Positions 9,650-17,108 of a DNA stretch of 64,000 bases are shown here, piece after piece (position 1 is the stretch's first letter; every line of letters begins with the position of its first letter). The position numbers were made by a program, and so were the translations under genes. Under the pieces are notes generated by a model. It saw only the letters and a list, made by a program, of their open reading frames with translations, was not told the DNA's origin and searched no databases. The stretch comes from Lachnospiraceae bacterium AC3007. GTDB lineage: Bacteria > Bacillota > Clostridia > Lachnospirales > Lachnospiraceae. The DNA lies in contig JHYK01000014.1 of NCBI GenBank assembly GCA_000621405.1, forward strand, positions 25,204-89,203, given 5' to 3'.

Positions 9650-11399
9650 AAGCGAACCGGGAAGATTCTATCTGACTTCTCTGGCGATGATCGTCCTGTT
9701 CGCCGCCATACTCATCTGGCGGGCGCGTTACGGCTTCTGCCAGTCCGACGAGTCTTTTTACATATCGACAGCCGGGAGGTTTGCTTCCGGAGATCTCGTC
9801 TTTGTGGATGAATGGCACCCGACTCAGCTGTCATCTCTTATCACGATGCCGCTGTATGCGATCTATACTGCGATATATCACGGCACGGACGGCATCATCC
9901 TTTATTTCCGCGTTCTGTACGTATTATTTACGGCGATAGAAGCGTGCGCGGTATGCCGTCTTCTGTATGACGGATCCGGTGAGAGCAGGAAAGCACAGCT
10001 TAAGGCGCTGATACCGGCGATCTTTCTGATGCTCTACTGCCATCTGAACATCGCAACCCTGTCATATTATACGCTCTCGTTCCATTTCTTCATCCTGGCC
10101 TTTGTGCTTGCCTACGCAGGCTCATCCTCTGCGATAAAGATGATCCCGGGAGGGATCTGCTTTGCTCTGTCCGTTCTGAGCCTTCCGAGCCTTGCGGTAG
10201 GCTATGTCATAGTAACGCTGATACTGCTGTGCGTATGCATCGGTGTGAAGAAGATTAGAAAACCCCTGATGTTTTTCAACCTTGGTATCCTCATCACGCT
10301 TGCCGGATTTTTGATCTATATCTATGCAAGTGGCAATTCGATTGCAGGATTGCTTGCAAACCTGCCTTACATAATGTCAGATGAGGAACATTTGAGAGGA
10401 TATGTCGAATCATTTAAAGTCTTCTTTAATGCCATTTCAGACGTGTTTGGGAAGATATACTACCTCAGCATAGTGCTAGTTATACTTGCAATGGCTTCTT
10501 ATGTTAATTTGAAGGAAAAAAGACTCGGGAAGACTCCGAACGCGTATACAAAACACCTTATATTGATGGCAGACCTTCTTCTCTTCATATATTTTGCGAT
10601 ATTGTCGGGATTTCATGTCGGTTTCATCAATACAGCGTTTGCTCTTTTCGTCTTTCCATTATTCTTCCTTACTGTGAAGAAGGACTGGTTCATCTTCCTG
10701 ACCATGTTCATGGGAGGGCTTGCAGTGTCGATGACATACACGTTTTCAAGCTTCTGCGACCTTTATGTGCTCTCGATAGGTCACGGTATATCGGCTTTTG
10801 GCGGGATATTGCTCCTGCTGGACTATATATATGAAGAAACAGGATCGATATCCGGATACAAGGGACTTAAAAAGGCAGTGATAGCAGCGCTTTCCGCGGT
10901 TCTTGTCGTATTTCTCATGATGACGATGATACTTAGGATAAGCTATGTGTACAGGGATGACAGACTGCAAAACCTTGGAAGCCGGCTGTCTGCGGGGCCT
11001 GCCGCGCATCTGTATACATCGGCCCCCCATAAGGAGCAGTATGATTCTCTGCTGGAAAGTATCGAAAAATACAGGGATGCAGGGGAGGATATACTCTTTA
11101 CAAAGCTGCTTCCCTGGGGATATACGGCATCCGGACTGTCCGTAAATGCCCCGGATTCCTGGAGAAATAAGATATCATCGGCGAGACTTATGCAGTATTA
11201 CAGGGCTCATGACATGAAATTACCCGATATAGTTGTGGTTTTGGATGCGGATGCAGCCTCATATGAGAGCAGCTTTGATCTGGATGGAGATCCCGCTCCG
11301 AACCAAAATGAGTTTGAGGGTGAATTCGCAGACATATTGAGATCGGATTATAAAGAGAACAAAGAAGAGCATTGTATAGTGTATACAATGCAAAATTAA
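9636..11399 (+). CDS. Polytopic membrane protein, GT-C glycosyltransferase-like
   Basis: 587 residues with about 11-12 membrane helices followed by an extracytoplasmic C-terminal domain of about 140 residues. The first loop contains CQSDESFYISTAGRFASG and then VDEWHPTQLSS, the acidic pair plus His pattern expected of GT-C (PMT/ArnT-like) enzymes, which use lipid-phosphate sugar donors at the outer membrane face. It is the last gene of the polysaccharide operon. The middle of the gene (about 10300-10600) is more AT-rich than its surroundings. Donor and acceptor are unknown. Confidence 0.65.
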   Translation: MRINKSEPGRFYLTSLAMIVLFAAILIWRARYGFCQSDESFYISTAGRFASGDLVFVDEWHPTQLSSLITMPLYAIYTAIYHGTDGIILYFRVLYVLFTAIEACAVCRLLYDGSGESRKAQLKALIPAIFLMLYCHLNIATLSYYTLSFHFFILAFVLAYAGSSSAIKMIPGGICFALSVLSLPSLAVGYVIVTLILLCVCIGVKKIRKPLMFFNLGILITLAGFLIYIYASGNSIAGLLANLPYIMSDEEHLRGYVESFKVFFNAISDVFGKIYYLSIVLVILAMASYVNLKEKRLGKTPNAYTKHLILMADLLLFIYFAILSGFHVGFINTAFALFVFPLFFLTVKKDWFIFLTMFMGGLAVSMTYTFSSFCDLYVLSIGHGISAFGGILLLLDYIYEETGSISGYKGLKKAVIAALSAVLVVFLMMTMILRISYVYRDDRLQNLGSRLSAGPAAHLYTSAPHKEQYDSLLESIEKYRDAGEDILFTKLLPWGYTASGLSVNAPDSWRNKISSARLMQYYRAHDMKLPDIVVVLDADAASYESSFDLDGDPAPNQNEFEGEFADILRSDYKENKEEHCIVYTMQN

Positions 11400-11447
11400 A
11401 GAGCGAACGTTATCTCAAAATGGACAGAGAGGAGAGGGAAGAATAAA

Positions 11448-12464
11448 ATGGCGAGCGATATCATAAAAACCTTTCCTTTCGTCCTGGCAGCAGCATTTTT
11501 TTTAGATATGATAGTCGGAGATCCGACCTGGCTTCCCCATCCGGTCCGGTTCATGGGCCGCCTGATTTCCTTTTTTGATGGAAAATTTAACAACAAAGGT
11601 TATAATAACAAGTCAAATATTTTAAAAGGTGCAGTAACCGTGCTGGCTGTAGGTTTCATAACTGTAATTATCAGCGCCTTGTTATTATTTGTTTTGTTCA
11701 AAATATCCTTCTGGACGGGCTTTCTGGGTGAAATAATTATGTCAACCTACTGCCTTGCGGGTAAAGATTTAATAAGACATGCTATGAATGTATATAACTC
11801 ACGATATGATATTGATCAGGCGAGAGCCTCGGTTGGAAAAATAGTGGGGCGCGACATTTCAAATTTAAATGAGCAGTGTGTTATAAAAGCAGCAATAGAG
11901 AGTGTTGCCGAGAGTCTCAATGATGGAGTGATAGCGCCTGCTTTTTATATGATCCTTCTCGGACCCATAGGAGGTCTTCTATATAAAGCAGTGAATACGA
12001 TGGACTCCATGATAGGCTATCACAATGAAAAATATGAATATTATGGTAAACCAGCAGCCAGAACAGACGATATTTTAAACTTCATTCCATCCAGGCTCAG
12101 CGCTTTGTTCCTGATAGTTGCTTCTTTTATATTGCGGATGGACTGTAAAGGAGCCTTCAGAGTGTTCAGGAGAGACCGGAATAAGCATAAGAGCCCTAAT
12201 TCAGCGCAGACGGAGAGCGCTATGGCCGGGGCCCTCGGGCTGCGTCTGGGCGGCCCTTCGACATATGCCGGTGTCCTTGTTGACAAGCCTTATATAGGAG
12301 AAGCAGACTCTCATGAAGCTTCCTATGAGGATATAAAAAGAGCCTGCAGACTGATGTATTCTGCGGCTCTTTTGGGTGTCATTTCATTTCTATGCGTTTT
12401 TTGGATCGTATTGCTTGCTGTTACAGGCTCTGCCTCTGCGATATTTCCGTTCTGGAGAAGGTAA
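11448..12464 (+). CDS. cbiB: Adenosylcobinamide-phosphate synthase CbiB/CobD
   Basis: A 338-residue membrane enzyme that attaches aminopropanol (or its phosphate) to adenosylcobyric acid in cobalamin synthesis. The family hallmarks are present: FFLDMIVGDPTWLPHPVRFM at the N terminus, ESLNDGVIAPAFY in the middle and the VNTMDSMIGYHNEKYEYYG stretch, then NFIPSRLSA. Several membrane helices lie at both ends. A good GGAGAGGGAAG site precedes the ATG. No other cobalamin gene and no cobalamin riboswitch was seen nearby, so this copy is an orphan. Its codon use is more AT-rich than the flanking genes. Confidence 0.92.
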   Translation: MASDIIKTFPFVLAAAFFLDMIVGDPTWLPHPVRFMGRLISFFDGKFNNKGYNNKSNILKGAVTVLAVGFITVIISALLLFVLFKISFWTGFLGEIIMSTYCLAGKDLIRHAMNVYNSRYDIDQARASVGKIVGRDISNLNEQCVIKAAIESVAESLNDGVIAPAFYMILLGPIGGLLYKAVNTMDSMIGYHNEKYEYYGKPAARTDDILNFIPSRLSALFLIVASFILRMDCKGAFRVFRRDRNKHKSPNSAQTESAMAGALGLRLGGPSTYAGVLVDKPYIGEADSHEASYEDIKRACRLMYSAALLGVISFLCVFWIVLLAVTGSASAIFPFWRR

Positions 12465-12544
12465 CGCCTGTTTTTGATTTGTTCCAATATTTTATATCTA
12501 TAGTTATTAAATGTCCATATCTCTTTTCTTCAGATAAGCGATGA

Positions 12545-13531
12545 TCATATGCCTGCCATCTGCTTCAGATCTCCCAGCGGCACTTTTCTGATATGCTCTT
12601 CAGGCTTTCCTGTATATGCCCAGTTGCCGAGAAGCTTGTTCCACTGTTCCGGAGTAAATGTTCCGGTATTGCCTGAAGGATCGGTATAGATTATATTTCC
12701 TGCGGCATCCTTGGGGAAGCCTGTGCCTGATGAAGTCGCTCCCTTGGATCCGCTGTTTGCTTTTACAGTAGGATTAACGGCTGCCCCTGCTGTATTACCG
12801 TCTGATGTTGCGCCTTCCGTAAGTTTTACGGGATTCGTCTTTGGCAGGGAAGCGCCTGCTCCGCCTACTGAATTTACATAGCTTATGATGCCCATCGCAT
12901 CGGCGTGGCCGATCCCTGCTGCGCCCTTGGCGTCTAGTATCGCTCTGTCGATCTCGTTGTCTATGTAGCAGTGCTCTACTATGATCGAAGGTACTCCGCA
13001 TGCCACTCCGTATCTTAAAAGGCCATAGTAGTCTCCGGAGTTGCCGAGCTTTGTCTTCACTCCCTTACTAGCAAAGCCTAAAGAGGAGAGCTGTGACAGT
13101 ATGTTTTTTCCAACTGAGTATCCGGTCGTATAATAGGAACTGTACATGGATGTCCAGACCTCTGAACCGTTCCTGGTGTGGTCTCCTGAAGAGTTGAAAT
13201 GTATGCTTACCAGAAGATCCGCATTGACAGACTGGGCATATGCTGCCCTTGCATCAAGCGAAGGAGCCTGGTCATCCGATGTCCTTGTCATGTATGTCTT
13301 TATCCCTGCGCCTTCAAGTTCGGCTTTCAGCTGTGATGCGACCGCGAGATTCAGTGATTTTTCCATATAAGGCGGGTATATCGCGCCGGGACCTGTCGTT
13401 CCGCCTCCGCCGTGTCCGGGGTCGATCACGACCGTCATTGCATTTGCTTTTGTACTTATGACAGCGGTCAGAAAAAGACCGAGAAGAGCAGTTTTAAGGA
13501 ATCCTGAGATAAGTTTATTTCGACTAAACAT
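12545..13531 (-). CDS. Secreted N-acetylmuramoyl-L-alanine amidase (Amidase_3)
   Basis: About 328 residues. A signal peptide (residues 1-31, ending TKANA) is followed by a zinc amidase_3 domain that cuts the bond between muramic acid and the stem peptide of peptidoglycan. Zinc and catalytic residues are visible: DPGHGG, YMEKSLNLA (Glu), SIHFNSS (His) and IIVEHCYIDN (Glu). A Ser/Gly/Thr-rich linker leads to a C-terminal segment of about 60 residues (GTFTPEQWNKLLGNWAYTG), perhaps a wall-targeting tail. ATG 13531 is chosen because a GGAGG lies 8 bases upstream; the in-frame ATG at 13546 overlaps that GGAGG. It is the only gene on this strand between cbiB and the next small gene. Confidence 0.9.
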   Translation of the reverse strand: MFSRNKLISGFLKTALLGLFLTAVISTKANAMTVVIDPGHGGGGTTGPGAIYPPYMEKSLNLAVASQLKAELEGAGIKTYMTRTSDDQAPSLDARAAYAQSVNADLLVSIHFNSSGDHTRNGSEVWTSMYSSYYTTGYSVGKNILSQLSSLGFASKGVKTKLGNSGDYYGLLRYGVACGVPSIIVEHCYIDNEIDRAILDAKGAAGIGHADAMGIISYVNSVGGAGASLPKTNPVKLTEGATSDGNTAGAAVNPTVKANSGSKGATSSGTGFPKDAAGNIIYTDPSGNTGTFTPEQWNKLLGNWAYTGKPEEHIRKVPLGDLKQMAGI

Positions 13532-13621
13532 AAAAATATCCTCCATTCATTTTTGAACGAGGATATCTTAGCACAACAAAAAATAGACAGTCAACAAAAA
13601 AAGGACAATTATGTAAACTTT

Positions 13622-13846
13622 TTATGTCATCGCAGCAAACAGCGCATCTATCTCGGCCTGAGATAACACGCGGTTTTCATTGCCTCCGGCAGGCGGAATG
13701 GCTACAGCCGGCGCTGCGGCCGCGGGAGCAGCTGCGGGAGCCGGAGCTGCAGGCGCTGAAACCGTAGGATTCATTGCCTGAGCCTGTGATGAATTACCCA
13801 TTATGCTTGCAAGCAGAGCCTGCTGCTCTGCACTAAGTCCATCCAT
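13622..13846 (-). CDS. Small protein ending in a FliM-type CheY-binding motif
   Basis: 74 residues: a short helix-like start (MDGLSAEQQALLASIMG), a central Ala/Pro-rich linker of about 35 residues, and a C terminus reading LSQAEIDALFAAMT. The last part is nearly identical to the N-terminal CheY-binding peptide of flagellar FliM (LSQAEIDALL in E. coli, from memory). The N-terminal segment LSAEQQALLASIM looks like a diverged copy of the same motif, so the protein may be a flexible two-ended adaptor (inference). An AGAAAGG site precedes the ATG. It lies downstream of the PfkB-like gene on the same strand, with 68 bases between. No flagellar genes are in the window. Confidence 0.75.
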   Translation of the reverse strand: MDGLSAEQQALLASIMGNSSQAQAMNPTVSAPAAPAPAAAPAAAAPAVAIPPAGGNENRVLSQAEIDALFAAMT

Positions 13847-13914
13847 GAGCGTACCTTTCTATAATATGGCGTTTGAATAGAATAACATATAACCCTTGTT
13901 ATGGTAAAGGGAAA

Positions 13915-14853
13915 TTATTTATTCTCTATATCTACTTGTGAGAGCTCGCCCCAGATGAGCTTTCTCCACTGCTCAAGCTGCTCCACTGTCATGAAGCCGT
14001 TGGAGGTGCCCATATATCCGATCTTATAGGAAGCGAACAGCATAGCGTTCTTTATTGCGGTGGTGGAATCTCCCGACTCAAGATAGGAGTGCAGGAAGCA
14101 GGCCATGAGCGCATTACCGGCTCCGGCTGTATTCACCACTTCGTTTGTCTTTACGGTATTATAGTGAACCCTGATGTTGCGGGTCTTATCGTACAGTATG
14201 AGTCCCTGGGAGCCCTGTCCGAGGATTATGATCTCCGTGCCGTATGTATCTGCTATGCTGTCGATGAATTCATACGGATCCTCCGTGATCGTGTCGTCAC
14301 TGAAGTAGAGTATATCCGCGGCTCCGAGGAAATCGGTGTTGTATTTTTCCTTTTCTCTTAAAAAGCTGTGTATATTTACAGCGATCTTTTTATTGTATTC
14401 CTGCGCGATGGGAATGAAAGGACGGCAGAAGTTGGCGTTTGAAAGGACTACCATATCGCAGTCGGCTATCATGGGCTTGACCATGGACATCCTGTATTCT
14501 GCATCCCTGAGGTCCTTGATATCTTCAAAGATCTGCTCCTTGCGGTTTTTGTCATACAGGATGACCTGGGTAGGAGTAGCTTTGAGCAGGGGAAGTATAT
14601 ATTCGGTGGATATGGTCACTTCCCTGTCATGGGGATTGAAGATGCTGAGATCCTGGTTCCTCCCGACAACGGAAAGAAAATCAACGTGGTTGCCGAGCCA
14701 CTTAAGAGCCAGTGATTCGTTATATGCATCTCCTCCGGGAGCGGTGAAGATGGAATCAGGCGCGCTGGTCAGCGGACTGAATCCCACCGGAATGCTGTCC
14801 ACCTTGACTATGGTCTCTATCTGCGTGATACCTGCTACAATGAATTTACCCAT
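13915..14853 (-). CDS. PfkB/ribokinase-like protein lacking the usual catalytic Asp
   Basis: 312 residues with the ribokinase fold: KFIVAGITQIETIVKVDSIP at the start, APGGDAYNESLALKWLG (the GG substrate motif) near residue 40, and VVNTAGAGNALMACFLHSYL near the C terminus. The standard motif at the last site is DTxGAGD; the DNA clearly encodes Asn (position 247) where the catalytic Asp is expected, and Asn rather than Asp at the start of the motif. Phosphate transfer may therefore be lost or altered. It lies between the FliM-motif protein (same strand, downstream) and the FliG-like protein (divergent, 138 bases away). Substrate unknown. Confidence 0.8.
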   Translation of the reverse strand: MGKFIVAGITQIETIVKVDSIPVGFSPLTSAPDSIFTAPGGDAYNESLALKWLGNHVDFLSVVGRNQDLSIFNPHDREVTISTEYILPLLKATPTQVILYDKNRKEQIFEDIKDLRDAEYRMSMVKPMIADCDMVVLSNANFCRPFIPIAQEYNKKIAVNIHSFLREKEKYNTDFLGAADILYFSDDTITEDPYEFIDSIADTYGTEIIILGQGSQGLILYDKTRNIRVHYNTVKTNEVVNTAGAGNALMACFLHSYLESGDSTTAIKNAMLFASYKIGYMGTSNGFMTVEQLEQWRKLIWGELSQVDIENK

Positions 14854-14991
14854 ATCCTTCTCCGTTTTGTGGCTGAAGCCAGTATTGTTTGCCTATAATC
14901 CATTCTATTATACCACAAAAGTCAATTGTTTTTTTCTCTGTTTTTGCTGTATACTCTATACCGTTAAATATCAAATGATCGAGGCGCTTAT

Positions 14992-15840
14992 ATGGGAGAC
15001 GTATTTTTCAGGGAACTAAAGGAAGCGAGCAGGGCGGTCGCAGCCACAAAGGGCAGGGCCAGGACTAACGGCGACAAGGCCCTTCTTGATACCGCGAGGC
15101 AGATAACGGAGATATCCTTTATCGTAAGACGTGAGGGGCTTCCTGTCATGGAGGCGTATACACCCAAGATAAGGGATAAGAGCATAGCGGCGATGATGAT
15201 GTATGCCATTGACGGCACCAGCTCCGAGATCCTCGAGGATATCTGCTGGTCGAAGTATTATGCGTCAGAGCTTAAGGGTTATGATGCGCTGATATATATG
15301 CTGTGGCTTAAGGCGATCCTCTCCATGCAGGAGGGAGAAAAGCCGGTCGTAGTATGTGAGAGGATAAAAGCCATGATCCCCGTCGAGGTCGCAGGTGAGA
15401 TAGATGAGCTCTTTGAGACCGAGATGAATAGATTCGTGTATCTTGAGAAAAACGGCGGCACTGCCAAGCTTGTAAAAAAACTGTGCGAAGAATCGATGTC
15501 CCCCGAAAAAGGGTCTGAGTCCTATCTTCTGATGAAGATTGCCTCGCATATACTGACTGAATGCGTGGATAAAACCGCTCTGGAGATAATGACGGACGGG
15601 GTTGAAGATGAGACACTGGCCGTTGCGATGAAGGGATTTGACGGTCCTACCCGCAAGGTCATATTTGATGCTCTTCCAAAGGATCGCGCAAAGCAGATCG
15701 CGGGAAGCATGGAATACCTTGGGCCCGTGCTCAAAAAGCATATGTTTGAAGCAACCTATACGCTTTTCGACATACTGAGGAAGGCAAGGGACGAGGGAGA
15801 GATCAAGATCGAGGGAGACCTTATCGATATAGTGAAGTGA
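14992..15840 (+). CDS. Soluble protein with MotA-loop-like and FliG C-terminal-like regions
   Basis: 282 residues, no signal peptide and no membrane helix. Residues about 32-85 (ISFIVRREGLPVMEAY, then AIDGTSSEILEDI) resemble the cytoplasmic domain of the flagellar stator protein MotA (RREGLLALE then DGTDPE). Residues about 180-275 resemble the C-terminal domain of the rotor protein FliG: TLAVAMKGFDGPTRKVIFDA, then SMEYLGPVLKKHMFEA, then ILRKARDEGEI. In the motor these two parts belong to different proteins that touch each other. Here they appear in one cytoplasmic protein, with no flagellar genes around. The gene is divergent from the PfkB-like gene and ends before a tandem repeat and terminator. 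Function unknown. Confidence 0.75.
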   Translation: MGDVFFRELKEASRAVAATKGRARTNGDKALLDTARQITEISFIVRREGLPVMEAYTPKIRDKSIAAMMMYAIDGTSSEILEDICWSKYYASELKGYDALIYMLWLKAILSMQEGEKPVVVCERIKAMIPVEVAGEIDELFETEMNRFVYLEKNGGTAKLVKKLCEESMSPEKGSESYLLMKIASHILTECVDKTALEIMTDGVEDETLAVAMKGFDGPTRKVIFDALPKDRAKQIAGSMEYLGPVLKKHMFEATYTLFDILRKARDEGEIKIEGDLIDIVK

Positions 15841-15879
15841 GCGCTGACGATCATCGCATCAGATGAGTGCGAGCGTAGC

Positions 15880-15969
15880 AATAATTGCAGCAAATAATTG
15901 CAGCAAATAATTGCAGCAAATAATTGCAGCAAATAATTGCAGCAAATAATTGCAGCAATAATTGCAGTA
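15880..15969. repeat. 13-bp tandem repeat, about 7 copies
   Basis: Six perfect copies of aataattgcagca run head to tail from 15880 to 15957, followed by a seventh copy shortened by one base and ending in gta. The array lies between the stop codon of the FliG-like gene and a strong terminator hairpin. There are no spacers, so it is not a CRISPR. It has no open frame of note. Copy number is probably variable between strains. Confidence 0.95.
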
Positions 15970-15994
15970 AATAAGCGTTGCAGATTTGCATAAC

Positions 15995-16022
15995 AAAACG
16001 GGAGCCCTGAGGCTCCCGTTTT
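15995..16022. terminator. Bidirectional rho-independent terminator
   Basis: A perfect 12-bp stem (aaaacgggagcc / ggctcccgtttt) with a ctga loop. It has T-runs on both strands, so it can end transcripts of the FliG-like gene on the plus strand and of the HU gene on the minus strand. Confidence 0.93.
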
Positions 16023-16047
16023 AAGATCAATATCTTTTCCGGATATC

Positions 16048-16329
16048 TTACTTCTTCTTGTTAACGAGGTCCTTAAGAGCCTTTCCAGCCTTGAACTTAG
16101 GAGCCTTTGAAGCAGCGATCTTGATCTCTTTGCCTGTCTGAGGATTCCTTCCGGTCCTTGCTGCGCGCTTTACTGTCTCGAATGTGCCGAAGCCAACGAG
16201 CTGAACCTTGTCACCCTTCTTCAGAGCCTTGCCGACAGCATCGGTAAGAGCGTTAAGAGCAGCCTCTGCATCCTTCTTGGAAAGATCTGCCTTCTTTGCG
16301 ATTGCTTCTACGAGTTCTGATTTGTTCAT
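16048..16329 (-). CDS. hup: DNA-binding protein HU
   Basis: A 93-residue histone-like protein that binds and bends DNA as a dimer. [20 protein letters not shown] at the start, then [20 protein letters not shown] and [20 protein letters not shown] (the DNA-wrapping arm) are standard for bacterial HU, and the length is normal. The tail is LKDLVNKKK. An AGGAGAGG site lies just before the ATG. The gene is monocistronic and ends at the bidirectional terminator at 15995-16022. Confidence 0.97.
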   Translation of the reverse strand: MNKSELVEAIAKKADLSKKDAEAALNALTDAVGKALKKGDKVQLVGFGTFETVKRAARTGRNPQTGKEIKIAASKAPKFKAGKALKDLVNKKK

Positions 16330-16556
16330 AATTCCTCTCCTTTTGCAAAAAATGATTTCAGCTTCTATTTAGCGGCCGAAGCAGATGCCGACACTGATAG
16401 TATGCCACAAATCGTGGGTACAATTCAATATGTATCTTGAAAAAAACAGGATTTCTGTTGCAATTCAGCGCAACGCCAGTGCGCTGAACAGTAACGGATT
16501 TCTCTACTTTTTTAGGGCCTTGCGTGCATGGAACGAATGGTTGTAAAATATCACAC

Positions 16557-17069
16557 ATGGTTGCGAAATTTCTGGTTTTTTTATTAATATGGATACTGCT
16601 CACGGCGTTCGGAACCTTTATGGGATACGGGCTTTTCCCTGATCGCTCCATTTTCGAAACGGGCGTTATCGCATGCCTTATAGCATGGGTCGTATCCATT
16701 ATCATTACGGTCCTCCGCTCAGTGACCAAGGGCGAGATCGATACTCAGAAGCTTCTGACTTCGAAGCATCCCGATTATGAAGCATATCCGGGAGATGTTG
16801 CCAATCACTTCGTCGGATTCGAGGAGATCGGCGGACATCTGTATTTCTTTCCGGAGAGTCTTGTCTTTCATCCTGCATATAAGGATAAGGTCCAGCTCCA
16901 GGACTGGATCATTGATTATAAGGATATAGCCGATGTCAGGCAGGGTCCTTCGATAAATAAGATCGTTGTTGAGGCAAAAGACGGAGCTGTCGACGTCTTT
17001 GCCGTGCACAGCAAGGATAAATGGATATCCCAGATAAGGGCAAAGATGAAGAGCAGCTCCGAAGGGTGA
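16557..17069 (+). CDS. Two-helix membrane protein with a GRAM/PH-like domain
   Basis: About 170 residues. Two N-terminal membrane helices (FLVFLLIWILLTAFGTFMGY and VIACLIAWVVSIIITVL) are followed by a cytoplasmic domain whose pattern (HLYFFPESLVFHPAYKDKVQ, then WIIDYKDIADVRQG, then VDVFAVHSKDKWISQIR) fits a GRAM/PH-like fold, known elsewhere as a lipid- or protein-binding module. The frame is open from 16524; ATG 16557 is preferred because it places the first helix at the N terminus, though no clear ribosome site precedes it. Convergent with the symporter gene. Specific function unknown. Confidence 0.65.
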   Translation: MVAKFLVFLLIWILLTAFGTFMGYGLFPDRSIFETGVIACLIAWVVSIIITVLRSVTKGEIDTQKLLTSKHPDYEAYPGDVANHFVGFEEIGGHLYFFPESLVFHPAYKDKVQLQDWIIDYKDIADVRQGPSINKIVVEAKDGAVDVFAVHSKDKWISQIRAKMKSSSEG

Positions 17070-17084
17070 TCTTATCGCTTTTTC

Positions 17085-17108
17085 AGACGATCAGCCGGTC
17101 GTCTTTTC
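17085..17108 (+). terminator. Rho-independent terminator
   Basis: An 8-bp stem with one G-T pair (agacgatc / ggtcgtct), a 4-base loop, then tttt. It lies 15 bases after the GRAM-like gene and overlaps the 3' end of the convergent symporter gene. Confidence 0.6.

Noticed and set aside
11400..11447. Cobalamin riboswitch before cbiB
   Set aside because: The gap is only 48 bases and has no B12-box-like sequence.
14336..15019. Plus-strand frame of 227 codons opposite the PfkB-like gene
   Set aside because: It is antisense to a gene with clear ribokinase motifs, crosses the divergent promoter region and has no ribosome site.
15880..15969. CRISPR-like array
   Set aside because: The 13-bp units are directly joined with no spacers, and no cas genes are near.
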